Made by a program: the position numbers and the translations under genes. 22,692 nucleotides of DNA from Candidatus Binatus soli (GTDB lineage: Bacteria; Desulfobacterota; Binatia; Binatales; Binataceae). Shown one piece after another: positions 1-6,875 of this stretch. The stretch lies in the NCBI GenBank assembly GCA_002479255.1, contig DLMJ01000011.1:1-22692 (forward strand). Reading direction: 5' to 3'. Numbering within the stretch: the stretch's first letter is position 1; the number at the start of each line of letters is the position of its first letter. The notes below the pieces were generated by a model. It was not told where the DNA came from. It worked only from the letters and a program-made list of their open reading frames with translations, and made no database searches.

Positions 1-18
1 CACCTGTGCAGAGGTTCC
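1..18. mobile_element. Probable insertion-sequence end at left contig edge (partial)
   Basis: Positions 4-22 are the exact reverse complement of 22674-22692. Read outward, both copies begin CTAG and continue GGAACCTCTGCACAG. A CTAG target followed by such a repeat resembles the ends of IS5-group elements, which favour CTAG-like targets. No transposase is in the window, so the family is a guess. The element itself lies outside the window. Confidence 0.45.
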
Positions 19-67
19 CTAGCGGACTGGACGCGACACTGGACAGACTTTTTTCGCGCGGATAAAA

Positions 68-358
68 GTGGCTCAAGCGAGGTACGGCGTGGCGAAAGTC
101 GAAGTATACACAACTACCTACTGCCCGTTCTGCGCGCGGGCCAAGAACCTGCTCAAGAGCAAGGACGTGGCTTTCGATGAAATCGATGTCACCGACGACG
201 ACGAGTTGCGCGCGAAGATGATCGGGATGTCCGGGGGGCGCCGCACGGTGCCCGAAATTTTCATCAACGGCAGGATTGTCGGCGGCTTCGAGGAATTGAA
301 GGCACTCAACGACTCCGGAAAGCTCGATAGTTTATTGGCCGAGTCGGCGCCGGCCTGA
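68..358 (+). CDS. grxC: Glutaredoxin (class I, CPFC active site)
   Basis: Small dithiol glutaredoxin of the GrxC type, a cytosolic thioredoxin-fold oxidoreductase that uses glutathione to reduce disulfides and mixed disulfides. The strand VEVYTTTYCPFC places the redox pair at C19 and C22 (counted from the first start). The cis-Pro motif TVPEIFI lies near residue 60, and the glutathione-binding GG motif (RIVGGFEEL) follows it. The 96-residue length is slightly above the roughly 85 typical of the family. The open frame begins at a GTG at 68, but a second GTG at 89 has a better ribosome site (GCGAGG at 77-82, six bases upstream) and gives the usual GrxC N-terminus, so 89 may be the true start. 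It stands alone, with the lipoprotein downstream on the opposite strand. Confidence 0.93.
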   Translation: MAQARYGVAKVEVYTTTYCPFCARAKNLLKSKDVAFDEIDVTDDDELRAKMIGMSGGRRTVPEIFINGRIVGGFEELKALNDSGKLDSLLAESAPA

Positions 359-458
359 ACCGCCACCACTCGCCCTCAACGATCGGAAATGGAGACGGGC
401 GCATCGCGGCCTGTTTTCCGCCATGCGCCCGCTTTCGATCGCACTTTTTCGCGAACTG

Positions 459-902
459 CTAGTTGCCGGACGGTGACGCGACCATTCCCTCGTTCATGTG
501 ATGCAAGGCTTCGCGGTCAACCGCCGAGTCGTATTTGATCGCCTTTGCCGTGACCGTGATCTGCGAGCCGTCGGCCGAGATCGACTGATTCTCGTTCACG
601 ATCGCGTCGATAGTGTCAGGCCATTTTTCGAAGCCCATCTTCTTCAGCTTGTCGCTGATCTTCGCCTCCTCGATCGCATCGGGAGAAAACGGCTCCGTAT
701 AACTCAGATCGCCAAGCTCCGTGTATGGCTTCCCGGCCGGCGGCGCTTCCGTGGTGACCCAGATATGCGCCATGTCAACGCGATGCACGAACACCTGCTG
801 CTTTGCTTCCTGCGCCTGACGAGCAGCTTGCACGGCGCCGCATGCGGAAACTCCCAGCGCCAGTCCAATCGCCAACAGTTTTAGAATTTTCGATGAATGC
901 AT
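459..902 (-). CDS. Small lipoprotein of unknown function
   Basis: A 147-residue protein with a hydrophobic signal (KILKLLAIGLALGVSAC) ending in a lipobox (VSAC), so it is predicted to be lipidated at C21 and membrane-anchored. The body contains WVTTEAPPAGKPYTELGDLSYTEPF and a helix ending in KKMGFEKW. This order (TTE, Y-x-x-LG, then a helix ending near a Gly) loosely resembles YbjQ/RcsF-like small lipoprotein domains. That resemblance is an impression only and no function is assigned. A good ribosome site (AGGGAAG in minus-strand sense) lies just upstream of the ATG. The 186 bases between it and the divergent membrane-protein gene should hold both promoters, but I could not pick a clear one. 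Confidence 0.8.
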   Translation of the reverse strand: MHSSKILKLLAIGLALGVSACGAVQAARQAQEAKQQVFVHRVDMAHIWVTTEAPPAGKPYTELGDLSYTEPFSPDAIEEAKISDKLKKMGFEKWPDTIDAIVNENQSISADGSQITVTAKAIKYDSAVDREALHHMNEGMVASPSGN

Positions 903-1088
903 GTTCTTCCCTATCGATCCCTGTCGATCTCAAATCAATTATAGCCGCCTCACCGCATATGTCTAATCGTAGTCTTTCGGGTGCTCGACTGACCTTTTAT
1001 TTCACCGAATGGCACGCTGGGGCAAGCGATTCGGTGACGCTCGAAACGGCGGGTGTCCGTTGTTCACCGTGATCGCTAGTATTCCGGC

Positions 1089-1925
1089 GTGACCAGATTT
1101 GCCGCCTGCTTCATCCTCGTCTTCGGAGAACTCGCCTGGGGCGGCCTCTTCGCACTTGCGATTCCGCCCTTCTTCAACGTCGAGCGCGGTTTTTACAAAT
1201 CGAGCGCTTCGGTGTACCTGGCCGCTTCGCTTGCGACCGCGATCGGCCTGGGGTTGCTGGCGTTGCGCGCCGGCGCGTCCGACGGACCGGGCGCGGGCTC
1301 ATTGTGGACGGCGGCAGCGCTATGGACCCTGTCGAGCGCCACCGTCGCCGTCTATCTCTACACACTTTGGACTGAAAACGGCCTGCTCCGCGCGCGATCG
1401 TACGCGCTTGGCTTGGGCCTCGGCCTCATCTCCCTGATTGCCAACGTGATGCTTCTGATGCCGCACGGCTTCGGCGCGGCCGCGGCCGTCGCCTACGGAC
1501 TTACTGCAATCACCTCGGCGCTGGTCCTGGGATTGGTGAGCGGCGCGATGCTGTTTGGGCATTGGTACCTCATCGACCTCGAGATGCCGGTCGATTACCT
1601 GCGCACCTTCGTCCGGCTGCTGGGAATTGCGCTGGTCGCGGACCTCATCGCGCTCGGACTCGCGATCGGACTGCCCGCAACGCTCGGCAGCGTCGGCGCG
1701 GTCGCGGCCGTTCATGAGTTATTCGCCTCGCACCTCGAACTGCTGGGATTTCGCCTCCTGCTCGGTCCGGTCGCCACGATCGTGCTGGTCTGGATGTGCT
1801 GGCAGACGCTGAAAATTCCCGAGACGAGGGCGGCGACCGGCCTGCTGTACATCGCGGTGATGTCGGTCCTGGTCGGCGAGATGCTCGGCCGATTCATCCT
1901 GTTCCGCACCGCAATCCCGCTCTGA
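1089..1925 (+). CDS. Polytopic integral membrane protein, function unknown
   Basis: A 278-residue, very hydrophobic protein with about eight predicted membrane helices. The first helix begins at the N-terminus (FAACFILVFGELAWGGLFALAIPPFF) and the last ends just before the C-terminus. Short polar loops include GHWYLIDLEMPVDYLRTFVRLLG near residues 157-180. The GHWYL motif and the eight-helix plan recall NrfD/DmsC-type quinol-interacting membrane anchors, but there is no iron-sulfur or molybdopterin partner nearby, so this is weak. The start is a GTG with no obvious Shine-Dalgarno sequence. It appears monocistronic, converging on hicB. Confidence 0.75.
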   Translation: MTRFAACFILVFGELAWGGLFALAIPPFFNVERGFYKSSASVYLAASLATAIGLGLLALRAGASDGPGAGSLWTAAALWTLSSATVAVYLYTLWTENGLLRARSYALGLGLGLISLIANVMLLMPHGFGAAAAVAYGLTAITSALVLGLVSGAMLFGHWYLIDLEMPVDYLRTFVRLLGIALVADLIALGLAIGLPATLGSVGAVAAVHELFASHLELLGFRLLLGPVATIVLVWMCWQTLKIPETRAATGLLYIAVMSVLVGEMLGRFILFRTAIPL

Positions 1926-1970
1926 CGCACGTTCGGCGGCTCAACGGCTTTCGCTCGTTCGGCTTCTGAA

Positions 1971-2333
1971 TTACACACTCTTCGCCAGCTTCTCCGCGAC
2001 CAAGGCATTCAAGCTGACGCCGGCGCGCTCCGCCTCGATGGCAAGCGCGCGATGCACGCGCCTGTCGATGCGCACCTGAAAGATGCCGTGGTACTGTCGC
2101 CGCGCCGGCGCGGCCGGAATCTCGAGGCCGCGGGCCGCGTAGGATTCCTTGGCCGCCGCCCAAGCTACATCGAGCTCCTTGAGCGCCTTCTCAGGGGTTG
2201 GGCCGAACGCCGAGATCCCAGGGAGTTCAACCAAATGGGCAAGCCAGTCGTTATCCTCATCGAGGAACAGCTCAACCGCATAACCATCGAAACGCTCGCG
2301 CTGTCTTTGCTTAGCCATTGGATTCTCTGTCAT
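1971..2333 (-). CDS. hicB: HicB family antitoxin
   Basis: A 120-residue antitoxin of the HicAB type II system, expected to bind and inhibit HicA and to repress the operon. The N-terminal part (about 17-72; GYAVELFLDEDNDWLAHLVELPGISAFGP) is the partial RNase-H-like HicB fold. The C-terminal part (about 85-117; FQVRIDRRVHRALAIEAE then GVSLNALVAEKLA) is a ribbon-helix-helix DNA-binding domain. The gene overlaps the 3' end of hicA by 23 bases, so translation is probably coupled. A second in-frame ATG five codons in (MAKQRQ) has a better upstream purine stretch and may be the real start. Confidence 0.93.
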   Translation of the reverse strand: MTENPMAKQRQRERFDGYAVELFLDEDNDWLAHLVELPGISAFGPTPEKALKELDVAWAAAKESYAARGLEIPAAPARRQYHGIFQVRIDRRVHRALAIEAERAGVSLNALVAEKLAKSV

Positions 2334-2550
2334 ACACTTCGAGGAATTGCTTGACCTGATAGCCCTTCGCCTTTGCGCCTCGCCGCTGGATAGAGATCAG
2401 GGAGCTCTTCGGCGAGTACCAGATTTGATGGCTGCCCTTTTGCCGATCGATTACCCAGCGCGCCCGCTTTAGCAGAGCTTCAAAATCCTTGAAGGAAAGA
2501 CCGTCAGGGTTGTTTCGAGCAGCCTCTAACAGCTTCTCCAACTTGTCCAC
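2311..2550 (-). CDS. hicA: HicA family mRNA-interferase toxin
   Basis: A 79-residue HicA toxin, a double-stranded-RNA-binding-fold ribonuclease that cleaves mRNA when not bound by HicB. The catalytic histidine sits in KGSHQIW (H41), followed by the strand SSLISIQRRGAK and helix GYQVKQFLEVY. It is first in the toxin-antitoxin operon, with hicB overlapping its end. The predicted GTG start lies three bases from the operator palindrome and has no Shine-Dalgarno sequence, so the transcript may be leaderless or the true start may be slightly downstream. The location beside tRNA-Arg is common for mobile toxin-antitoxin modules. Confidence 0.9.
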   Translation of the reverse strand: MDKLEKLLEAARNNPDGLSFKDFEALLKRARWVIDRQKGSHQIWYSPKSSLISIQRRGAKAKGYQVKQFLEVYDRESNG

Positions 2551-2552
2551 TA

Positions 2553-2572
2553 TGTAACTGTATATAGTTACA
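2553..2572 (-). promoter_or_regulatory. hicAB operator palindrome
   Basis: The sequence has arms TGTAACT (2553-2559) and AGTTACA (2566-2572) around a TATA-containing centre. Seven base pairs per arm are perfect. It lies three bases upstream of the hicA start codon. The HicB ribbon-helix-helix domain usually binds such a palindrome over its own promoter, so this is the expected autoregulatory site. The AT-rich centre could also serve as the -10 element. Confidence 0.7.
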
Positions 2573-2614
2573 ACCGCATGTCAAGCCGGCTGCCAACGAT
2601 TCGATGATGTGGCT

Positions 2615-2691
2615 TGGCGCGCCCGGAGGGATTCGAACCCCCAACCCTCAGATCCGAAGTCTGATGCTCTATCCAGTTGAGCTACGGGCGC
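2615..2691 (-). tRNA. tRNA-Arg (anticodon UCG)
   Basis: A 77-base cloverleaf read on the minus strand. Acceptor strands are GCGCCCG and CGGGCGC, the D arm is GCTCAACTGGATAGAGC, and the anticodon stem TCAGA/TCTGA closes the loop CTTCGGA with anticodon TCG. The T loop is GTTCGAATC and the 3' CCA is encoded. All stems pair, so the gene looks intact. It should read CGA arginine codons. hicAB lies just beyond its 3' end. Confidence 0.95.
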
Positions 2692-2801
2692 TTGCCTTGA
2701 CGGACGCCCGAAAGTCTAGGCACGCCTGCCCGGACGCGCAACCAACCTGGCTGTGCCACCCCTGGCCTGTTGACTCGCGCGTTCGCGCATTCAAGTATAT
2801 G

Positions 2802-2815
2802 ACTGACTGGTCAGT
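2802..2815 (+). promoter_or_regulatory. TetR-type operator palindrome at the efflux operon
   Basis: ACTGAC-TG-GTCAGT is a perfect 6-bp inverted repeat with a two-base centre. It is flanked by GTATAT on the left and ATATG on the right, and ends two bases before the TetR start codon. Sites of this shape (TGAC...GTCA between AT-rich flanks) are typical for TetR repressors of efflux operons. It probably overlaps the promoter and lets the regulator repress its own operon. Confidence 0.65.
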
Positions 2816-2817
2816 AT

Positions 2818-3480
2818 ATGAACAGAACAAGCACAAATTCGGCTGGATCTCACAATGGACGGTCGTTTCACGTTCACGACGGGCAAGCCGCCAAGCGCGA
2901 ACGTATTCTGGCCTCCGCGCTGAAGCTCTTCGCGCACGAACCTTACCAGGCCGTCACGATGGATCGCGTAGCGGAGGCCGCCGGCGTCGCCAAAGGGACG
3001 CTCTATCTCTACTTTCAGTCCAAGGACGCGCTCTACCTCGGCGTTTTGAGCGACGGACTCGACACCGCATATCGCACCTATCAAAGCAGCGCCGATCCAG
3101 GGCTGCCGGTGGTCGAGAGGGTGCGCCGTTCGATCGCCGTCATGGTGGAGTTTTACGATCAGCGGCGCGATTTTCTTCAGTTCTTCGCGACCGTGGAACC
3201 GCGGCTGGCCGAGGCGCGCAATCGGATTATCGAGGCATCGCGCGAGCGCGGGTTCAATTTTTGCGCGTCGCTAATCGAAGAAGGAATCCGCACCGGCGTG
3301 TTCACCCGGATCGATCCGCGCCTGGCGACGTTTACCATCCATGGCGCGATTCGATCGCTGCTGTTGTATTACGGCGCCAGCCGGCCGGTCTCCGAGCTCA
3401 GCCGCGAGCTCGGCAACCTGATGCTCAGATCGCTCGGCGCAGACCCGTCGGAACACTTCAAGCCGGAGCATCCACAATGA
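2818..3480 (+). CDS. TetR/AcrR family transcriptional regulator
   Basis: A 220-residue TetR-type repressor. The DNA-binding domain runs from about 24 to 72 (AAKRERILASALKLFAHEPY, then MDRVAEAAGVAKGTLYLYF with the recognition helix). The rest is the variable all-helical ligand and dimer domain. The N-terminal 23 residues before the first helix are unusually long, and the ATG abuts the operator, but no other ATG lies upstream of the domain in this frame. The stop overlaps the start of the HlyD gene (ATGA), so it leads a four-gene efflux operon. The arrangement matches CecR with ybhGFSR in enterobacteria. The effector is unknown. Confidence 0.92.
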   Translation: MNRTSTNSAGSHNGRSFHVHDGQAAKRERILASALKLFAHEPYQAVTMDRVAEAAGVAKGTLYLYFQSKDALYLGVLSDGLDTAYRTYQSSADPGLPVVERVRRSIAVMVEFYDQRRDFLQFFATVEPRLAEARNRIIEASRERGFNFCASLIEEGIRTGVFTRIDPRLATFTIHGAIRSLLLYYGASRPVSELSRELGNLMLRSLGADPSEHFKPEHPQ

Positions 3481-4364
3481 TTCGAACGATCGTTCGCCGG
3501 GCCATTCAGCTGGCAATCCTGGCCGGTGTTGTTTTCGGATTGGGTTTGTTCGGTCGCGCGTACTTGTGGCCGCCCGAGGATCGTTCGGCGATCGAGGCCG
3601 TCGGGATGATCGAGGCGCCCGAAGTGAATGTCACCAGCCGAATCGCGGGCCGTATCAAGCAACTCGATCTGATCGAGGGCGACCGCGTGAAAAAGGGACA
3701 GGTCGTATGCCTGATCGAGGATGTCGACCTCAGAAATCAGCTCGCCAAGTCGAAGGCCGATCTCGCCCATGCCGAGGCCAACCTGGCGCAGGCGCGGCGC
3801 GACCTCGCGCGCGACGAAGCACTCTCGAAAGAAAACGTGATTTCAATCAAGACTCGCGATGACGCCATCACCAGCGTCCAGCAGGACGAGGCCGATGTGC
3901 TGAGCGCGCAGGCCAACGCGAAGCTCTACGCCGATCAATTGGTGGACACCGAGATAAAATCGCCGGTCGATGGCGTCGTGGTCAGCAAGGCGCTCGAAGT
4001 CGGTGAATGGGTGACGCCGGGCGTGCCGGTTCTGACCGTCGATGACCTCTCGACGATCTGGGCGCGGGTCGATGTCGAAGAGACCGACCTGGGTCCGCTC
4101 TACATCGGCAAGTCGGCGCAGGTCGAATTGCCGACGACACCGCCGCTGATTTTCACCGGTCGAATCATGGCGATCGGTCAGGAAGGCCAGTTCGCAACCG
4201 AGCGCGATGTGCGGCGCGGGCGCCAGGATATTCGCACGTTTTACGTCAAGGTCCAGGTGTTGCAGGCCGAAGGCGAACTCAAACCCGGAATGACCGCGCA
4301 AGTCGCCTTTCCCAGAACCGATGGAACCAGAGTCACCAGCAATACAGACCAAAGACCTGACTAA
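3477..4364 (+). CDS. HlyD/EmrA-like membrane-fusion (periplasmic adaptor) protein
   Basis: A 295-residue periplasmic adaptor that would link the inner-membrane ABC exporter to an outer-membrane channel. There is one N-terminal membrane anchor (about 9-29). The first half of the biotinyl-lipoyl domain follows (NVTSRIAGRIKQLDLIEGDR, 51-70), then a short coiled-coil hairpin rich in Ala, Lys and Glu (85-155). The second lipoyl half (DTEIKSPVDGVVVSKALEVG, 157-176) and a beta-barrel domain with GRIMAIGQ complete it. The size matches YbhG-type adaptors. The start codon overlaps the TetR stop (ATGA). The frame is open far upstream through the tRNA, but only this ATG makes biological sense. No TolC-like gene is in the window. 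Confidence 0.92.
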   Translation: MIRTIVRRAIQLAILAGVVFGLGLFGRAYLWPPEDRSAIEAVGMIEAPEVNVTSRIAGRIKQLDLIEGDRVKKGQVVCLIEDVDLRNQLAKSKADLAHAEANLAQARRDLARDEALSKENVISIKTRDDAITSVQQDEADVLSAQANAKLYADQLVDTEIKSPVDGVVVSKALEVGEWVTPGVPVLTVDDLSTIWARVDVEETDLGPLYIGKSAQVELPTTPPLIFTGRIMAIGQEGQFATERDVRRGRQDIRTFYVKVQVLQAEGELKPGMTAQVAFPRTDGTRVTSNTDQRPD

Positions 4365-5328
4365 GCGCTTCGGCGCTTTCACCGCGGTCGACAAGGTCAG
4401 CTTCGAGGTCCGTCGCGGCGAGGTGTTCGGACTGCTCGGGCCCAACGGCGCCGGCAAGACGACCGTGGTGCGGATGCTGACCACGCTGCTGGCGCCGAGC
4501 GACGGGCATGCAACCGTCGCGGGTTTCGACGTCGTGCGGTATCCGCGCCAGGTGCGCGAAAATATCGGCGTCATTCCGCAGGCGCTGACCTCGGATCTCG
4601 ATCTCACCGGATGGGAGAACGTCGATATCTACGGCGAGTTCTTCGGTCTGTCGCGCCGCCAGCGCCGCGACCGCGGGCATCGGCTGCTCCATATGGTGGG
4701 GCTGACCGAGCGGGCCAACGATCTGGTCGCGACCTACTCGGGCGGGATGCGCCGGCGGCTCGAGATTGCGCGCGGATTGATTCATTCGCCCGAGGTGCTG
4801 TTCCTGGACGAGCCGACCATCGGACTTGACCCGCAAAGCCGCCACGCGGTGTGGGACCTGCTCGAGACGCTGCGCAAGGAAAGCGAGATCACCATTTCGC
4901 TTACGACCCACTACATGGACGAAGCGGAGTCGCTGTGCGATCGGATCGCAATCGTCGATGGCGGCAAGATAATCGCGCTCGACACGCCAATCGGACTCAA
5001 ATCGATGGTGCCGGGTGCCGACCGGATCGATCTGGTGGTCGAAAAAAATCCCGACGCTATCGCCGAGATGCTTGGGCCGATGCCGTATCTGCGCCGGGTG
5101 AATCGCGATGGCGGCAACCGCCTCCAGATTTCGGCCAACGACGGCGCGCACGCGATTCCGAAAATTATCGAGGCGGTCGATGGAGCCGGCGGCCGGGTAA
5201 CTTCGATCACCGTGCAGAAGCTCTCGCTCGAAGACGTCTTCATCCACTTTACCGGACGCACGCTCCGCGATGAGCCGGCCAAGAAGGTCAGCTTGCTGGT
5301 GGGAGCCGGGATGCCGCAGCGCCGCTGA
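4321..5328 (+). CDS. ABC-2 type exporter, ATP-binding protein
   Basis: A 335-residue nucleotide-binding subunit of an ABC-2 exporter (DrrA/CcmA-like). It has Walker A GPNGAGKTT (40-48), signature YSGGMRRRL (139-147), Walker B VLFLDEP (159-165) and H-loop H197 in TTHYMDE. The C-terminal ~100 residues match the extra domain of drug-export ATPases (DUF4162-like), ending in the typical SLEDVFIHFTGR. It has one nucleotide-binding domain, unlike the fused two-domain YbhF. The start overlaps the HlyD 3' end by 44 bases, indicating tight coupling. It should energise the permease encoded next. Confidence 0.94.
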   Translation: MEPESPAIQTKDLTKRFGAFTAVDKVSFEVRRGEVFGLLGPNGAGKTTVVRMLTTLLAPSDGHATVAGFDVVRYPRQVRENIGVIPQALTSDLDLTGWENVDIYGEFFGLSRRQRRDRGHRLLHMVGLTERANDLVATYSGGMRRRLEIARGLIHSPEVLFLDEPTIGLDPQSRHAVWDLLETLRKESEITISLTTHYMDEAESLCDRIAIVDGGKIIALDTPIGLKSMVPGADRIDLVVEKNPDAIAEMLGPMPYLRRVNRDGGNRLQISANDGAHAIPKIIEAVDGAGGRVTSITVQKLSLEDVFIHFTGRTLRDEPAKKVSLLVGAGMPQRR

Positions 5329-5339
5329 GGGGGATGCCG

Positions 5340-6464
5340 ATGTTCGGGCTGAAGTTCCTCGCAGTCATGCGCCGCGATCTCAAGAAGCTGATGCGCAATC
5401 CGGTCACGCTGCTTTCGGTCATCCTGATGCCGATCGTCTATCTCGTGATAATCGGCAATTCTTTCCAGGGCCAGCTCAAGCATCTGCCGATTGTCGTCGT
5501 CGAACAGGATCACGGACTCTACGCGCGCCGAATCGTCGAACAGTTGCTCGCGCTGCAGGCGGGACCGAAGACCGTGGACATCACCTTCGAGAACGACCCC
5601 GGCTATGCGATGGGCCAGGTCCGCGACGGGCTCTTCAAAGGCGTCGTCGTAATTCCGCCCGACTTCAGCCATGCGGTCGCGGAAGGCCGCATCGCGCAGA
5701 TCGGACTGTTCACCGACAACGTCGACGAGATCAGCTCCGAAACGCTCGAAGCCGCGCTCGACCAGGCCGCCGCAACCGTCAAGGTTGCCTTCGTCACCGC
5801 GCGCGAACCCAAACTCAACGACATCTCGCTGCGGCCCAACTGGCTGTTCCCCTACGTGGATTACGATCGATCGCTCATCCCGGGCGTCATCGTAATGGCC
5901 ATCTTCATGGGCTCGCTGATGTCCGGTGTGTTCAACTGGGTGATGGATCAATTTCTCGGCGTGACGGAGGGCTATCTGGTGACTCCCCTTTCACGTTGGG
6001 ACATCGCCGGCGGCATACTCGCCAGCGGCGTGACCGTAACCAGCACCGCCGGTGTGCTGGTGTTGTTTTTGGGCCTGTTGATCACGCGCGGCCGAATCCT
6101 CGGCGGACCCGTAGCGCTGGCGATGCTGGTCGGAATAATCGTCATCAGCGCGACGGGACTGCTGGCGATGACGTTTGCGCTGCTGGGACGCGCGGGCCAT
6201 CCGCGGCTGGTCGGGACGTTCGCGGGATTCCTGAACGTGATCCTGTTTTTTCCGAGCGGCGCGATCTATCCGATTGAGAGCTTTCCGCCGTGGCTGCGAG
6301 CCTTCGCGCACTTCAATCCCGAGACCCATTCGGTGAGCGCGATCAAACAGATTCTCTTCAAGGGCGCGGACTTCGCCGCCGTCAGCGGCGACATCGCGTT
6401 TCTGATCGTGTTCATGATCCTGATGCTGGTGGTCGCCAGCTTCTCCTTCAAACGCACGATGTGA
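5340..6464 (+). CDS. ABC-2 type exporter permease
   Basis: An inner-membrane permease of about 374 residues with the ABC-2 plan. One helix near the N-terminus (NPVTLLSVILMPIVYLVIIG) is followed by a ~130-residue extracytoplasmic domain, then five helices, including VIVMAIFMGSLMSGVFNWVMD and the conserved region LFFPSGAIYPIESFPPWLRAF. An ATG at 5334 is also possible, but the purine-rich GAGGGGG at 5327-5333 is well spaced only for the ATG at 5340, so I chose that one. Only one permease gene is present, so it probably works as a homodimer. It closes the TetR-HlyD-ATPase-permease operon and converges on the receiver gene. The substrate is unknown, with drugs, lipids or aromatics all possible. 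Confidence 0.92.
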   Translation: MFGLKFLAVMRRDLKKLMRNPVTLLSVILMPIVYLVIIGNSFQGQLKHLPIVVVEQDHGLYARRIVEQLLALQAGPKTVDITFENDPGYAMGQVRDGLFKGVVVIPPDFSHAVAEGRIAQIGLFTDNVDEISSETLEAALDQAAATVKVAFVTAREPKLNDISLRPNWLFPYVDYDRSLIPGVIVMAIFMGSLMSGVFNWVMDQFLGVTEGYLVTPLSRWDIAGGILASGVTVTSTAGVLVLFLGLLITRGRILGGPVALAMLVGIIVISATGLLAMTFALLGRAGHPRLVGTFAGFLNVILFFPSGAIYPIESFPPWLRAFAHFNPETHSVSAIKQILFKGADFAAVSGDIAFLIVFMILMLVVASFSFKRTM

Positions 6465-6470
6465 TTGTGC

Positions 6471-6484
6471 CGGCGCGCGCGCCG
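6471..6484. terminator. Possible bidirectional hairpin between convergent genes
   Basis: CGGCGCGCGCGCCG is a perfect self-complementary sequence between the permease stop and the end of the convergent receiver gene. It could fold on either transcript and limit read-through. There is no following T-tract, so it is not a classical intrinsic terminator. Confidence 0.3.
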
Positions 6485-6488
6485 AGCT

Positions 6489-6857
6489 TCAGCGCGCGAG
6501 CGCTTCGGCGATCACGCGCTGAAGCTCGGCTATCGAAACCGGCTTCAGAAGCGACAGGTTGGCCCCGGCCGCCCGCGCCGCTTCGTGCAGTCCGGGCGTG
6601 TTGTGTCCCGACATCACGATGATCGGCGTGACTGGCGATTTCGCGCGCACGCGGCGGACGATCTCGATGCCGTTGGCGTCGGGCAGGCTCAAGTCCGTGA
6701 TCACCAGGTCGGGTGATTCGGCGTCGATCATCTGGATTGCTTCGTTCGCGTCGAATGCGCCGATGCATCGATAGCCCGTGCGCTCGAGCAGCCGGACGTA
6801 TGCGTCCACCAGGTCGCGTTCGTCGTCCACGATCAGAATTTTCGCTTGCTCAGCCAT
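6489..6857 (-). CDS. Stand-alone response-regulator receiver protein
   Basis: A 122-residue single CheY-like receiver with no output domain. The acidic pair is D11/D12 (IVDDE), the phospho-acceptor is D55 (VITDLSLPD), the switch Ser is S83 (VMSGH) and the conserved Lys is K105 (LLKPVS). It begins 18 bases after the histidine-kinase stop and is almost certainly phosphorylated by that kinase. With no DNA-binding domain, it probably acts by protein contact or as a phosphate shuttle or sink. No Shine-Dalgarno sequence is visible, which suggests coupling to the kinase gene. Confidence 0.93.
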   Translation of the reverse strand: MAEQAKILIVDDERDLVDAYVRLLERTGYRCIGAFDANEAIQMIDAESPDLVITDLSLPDANGIEIVRRVRAKSPVTPIIVMSGHNTPGLHEAARAAGANLSLLKPVSIAELQRVIAEALAR

Positions 6858-6875
6858 CGGCGTGGAAAAAATCAG

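Noticed and set aside
2604..4364. A 586-residue open frame running from the tRNA region to the end of the HlyD gene
   Set aside because: Only the part from 3477 encodes the adaptor protein. The upstream part passes through tRNA-Arg and the TetR gene in the wrong frame and gives Arg-rich nonsense.
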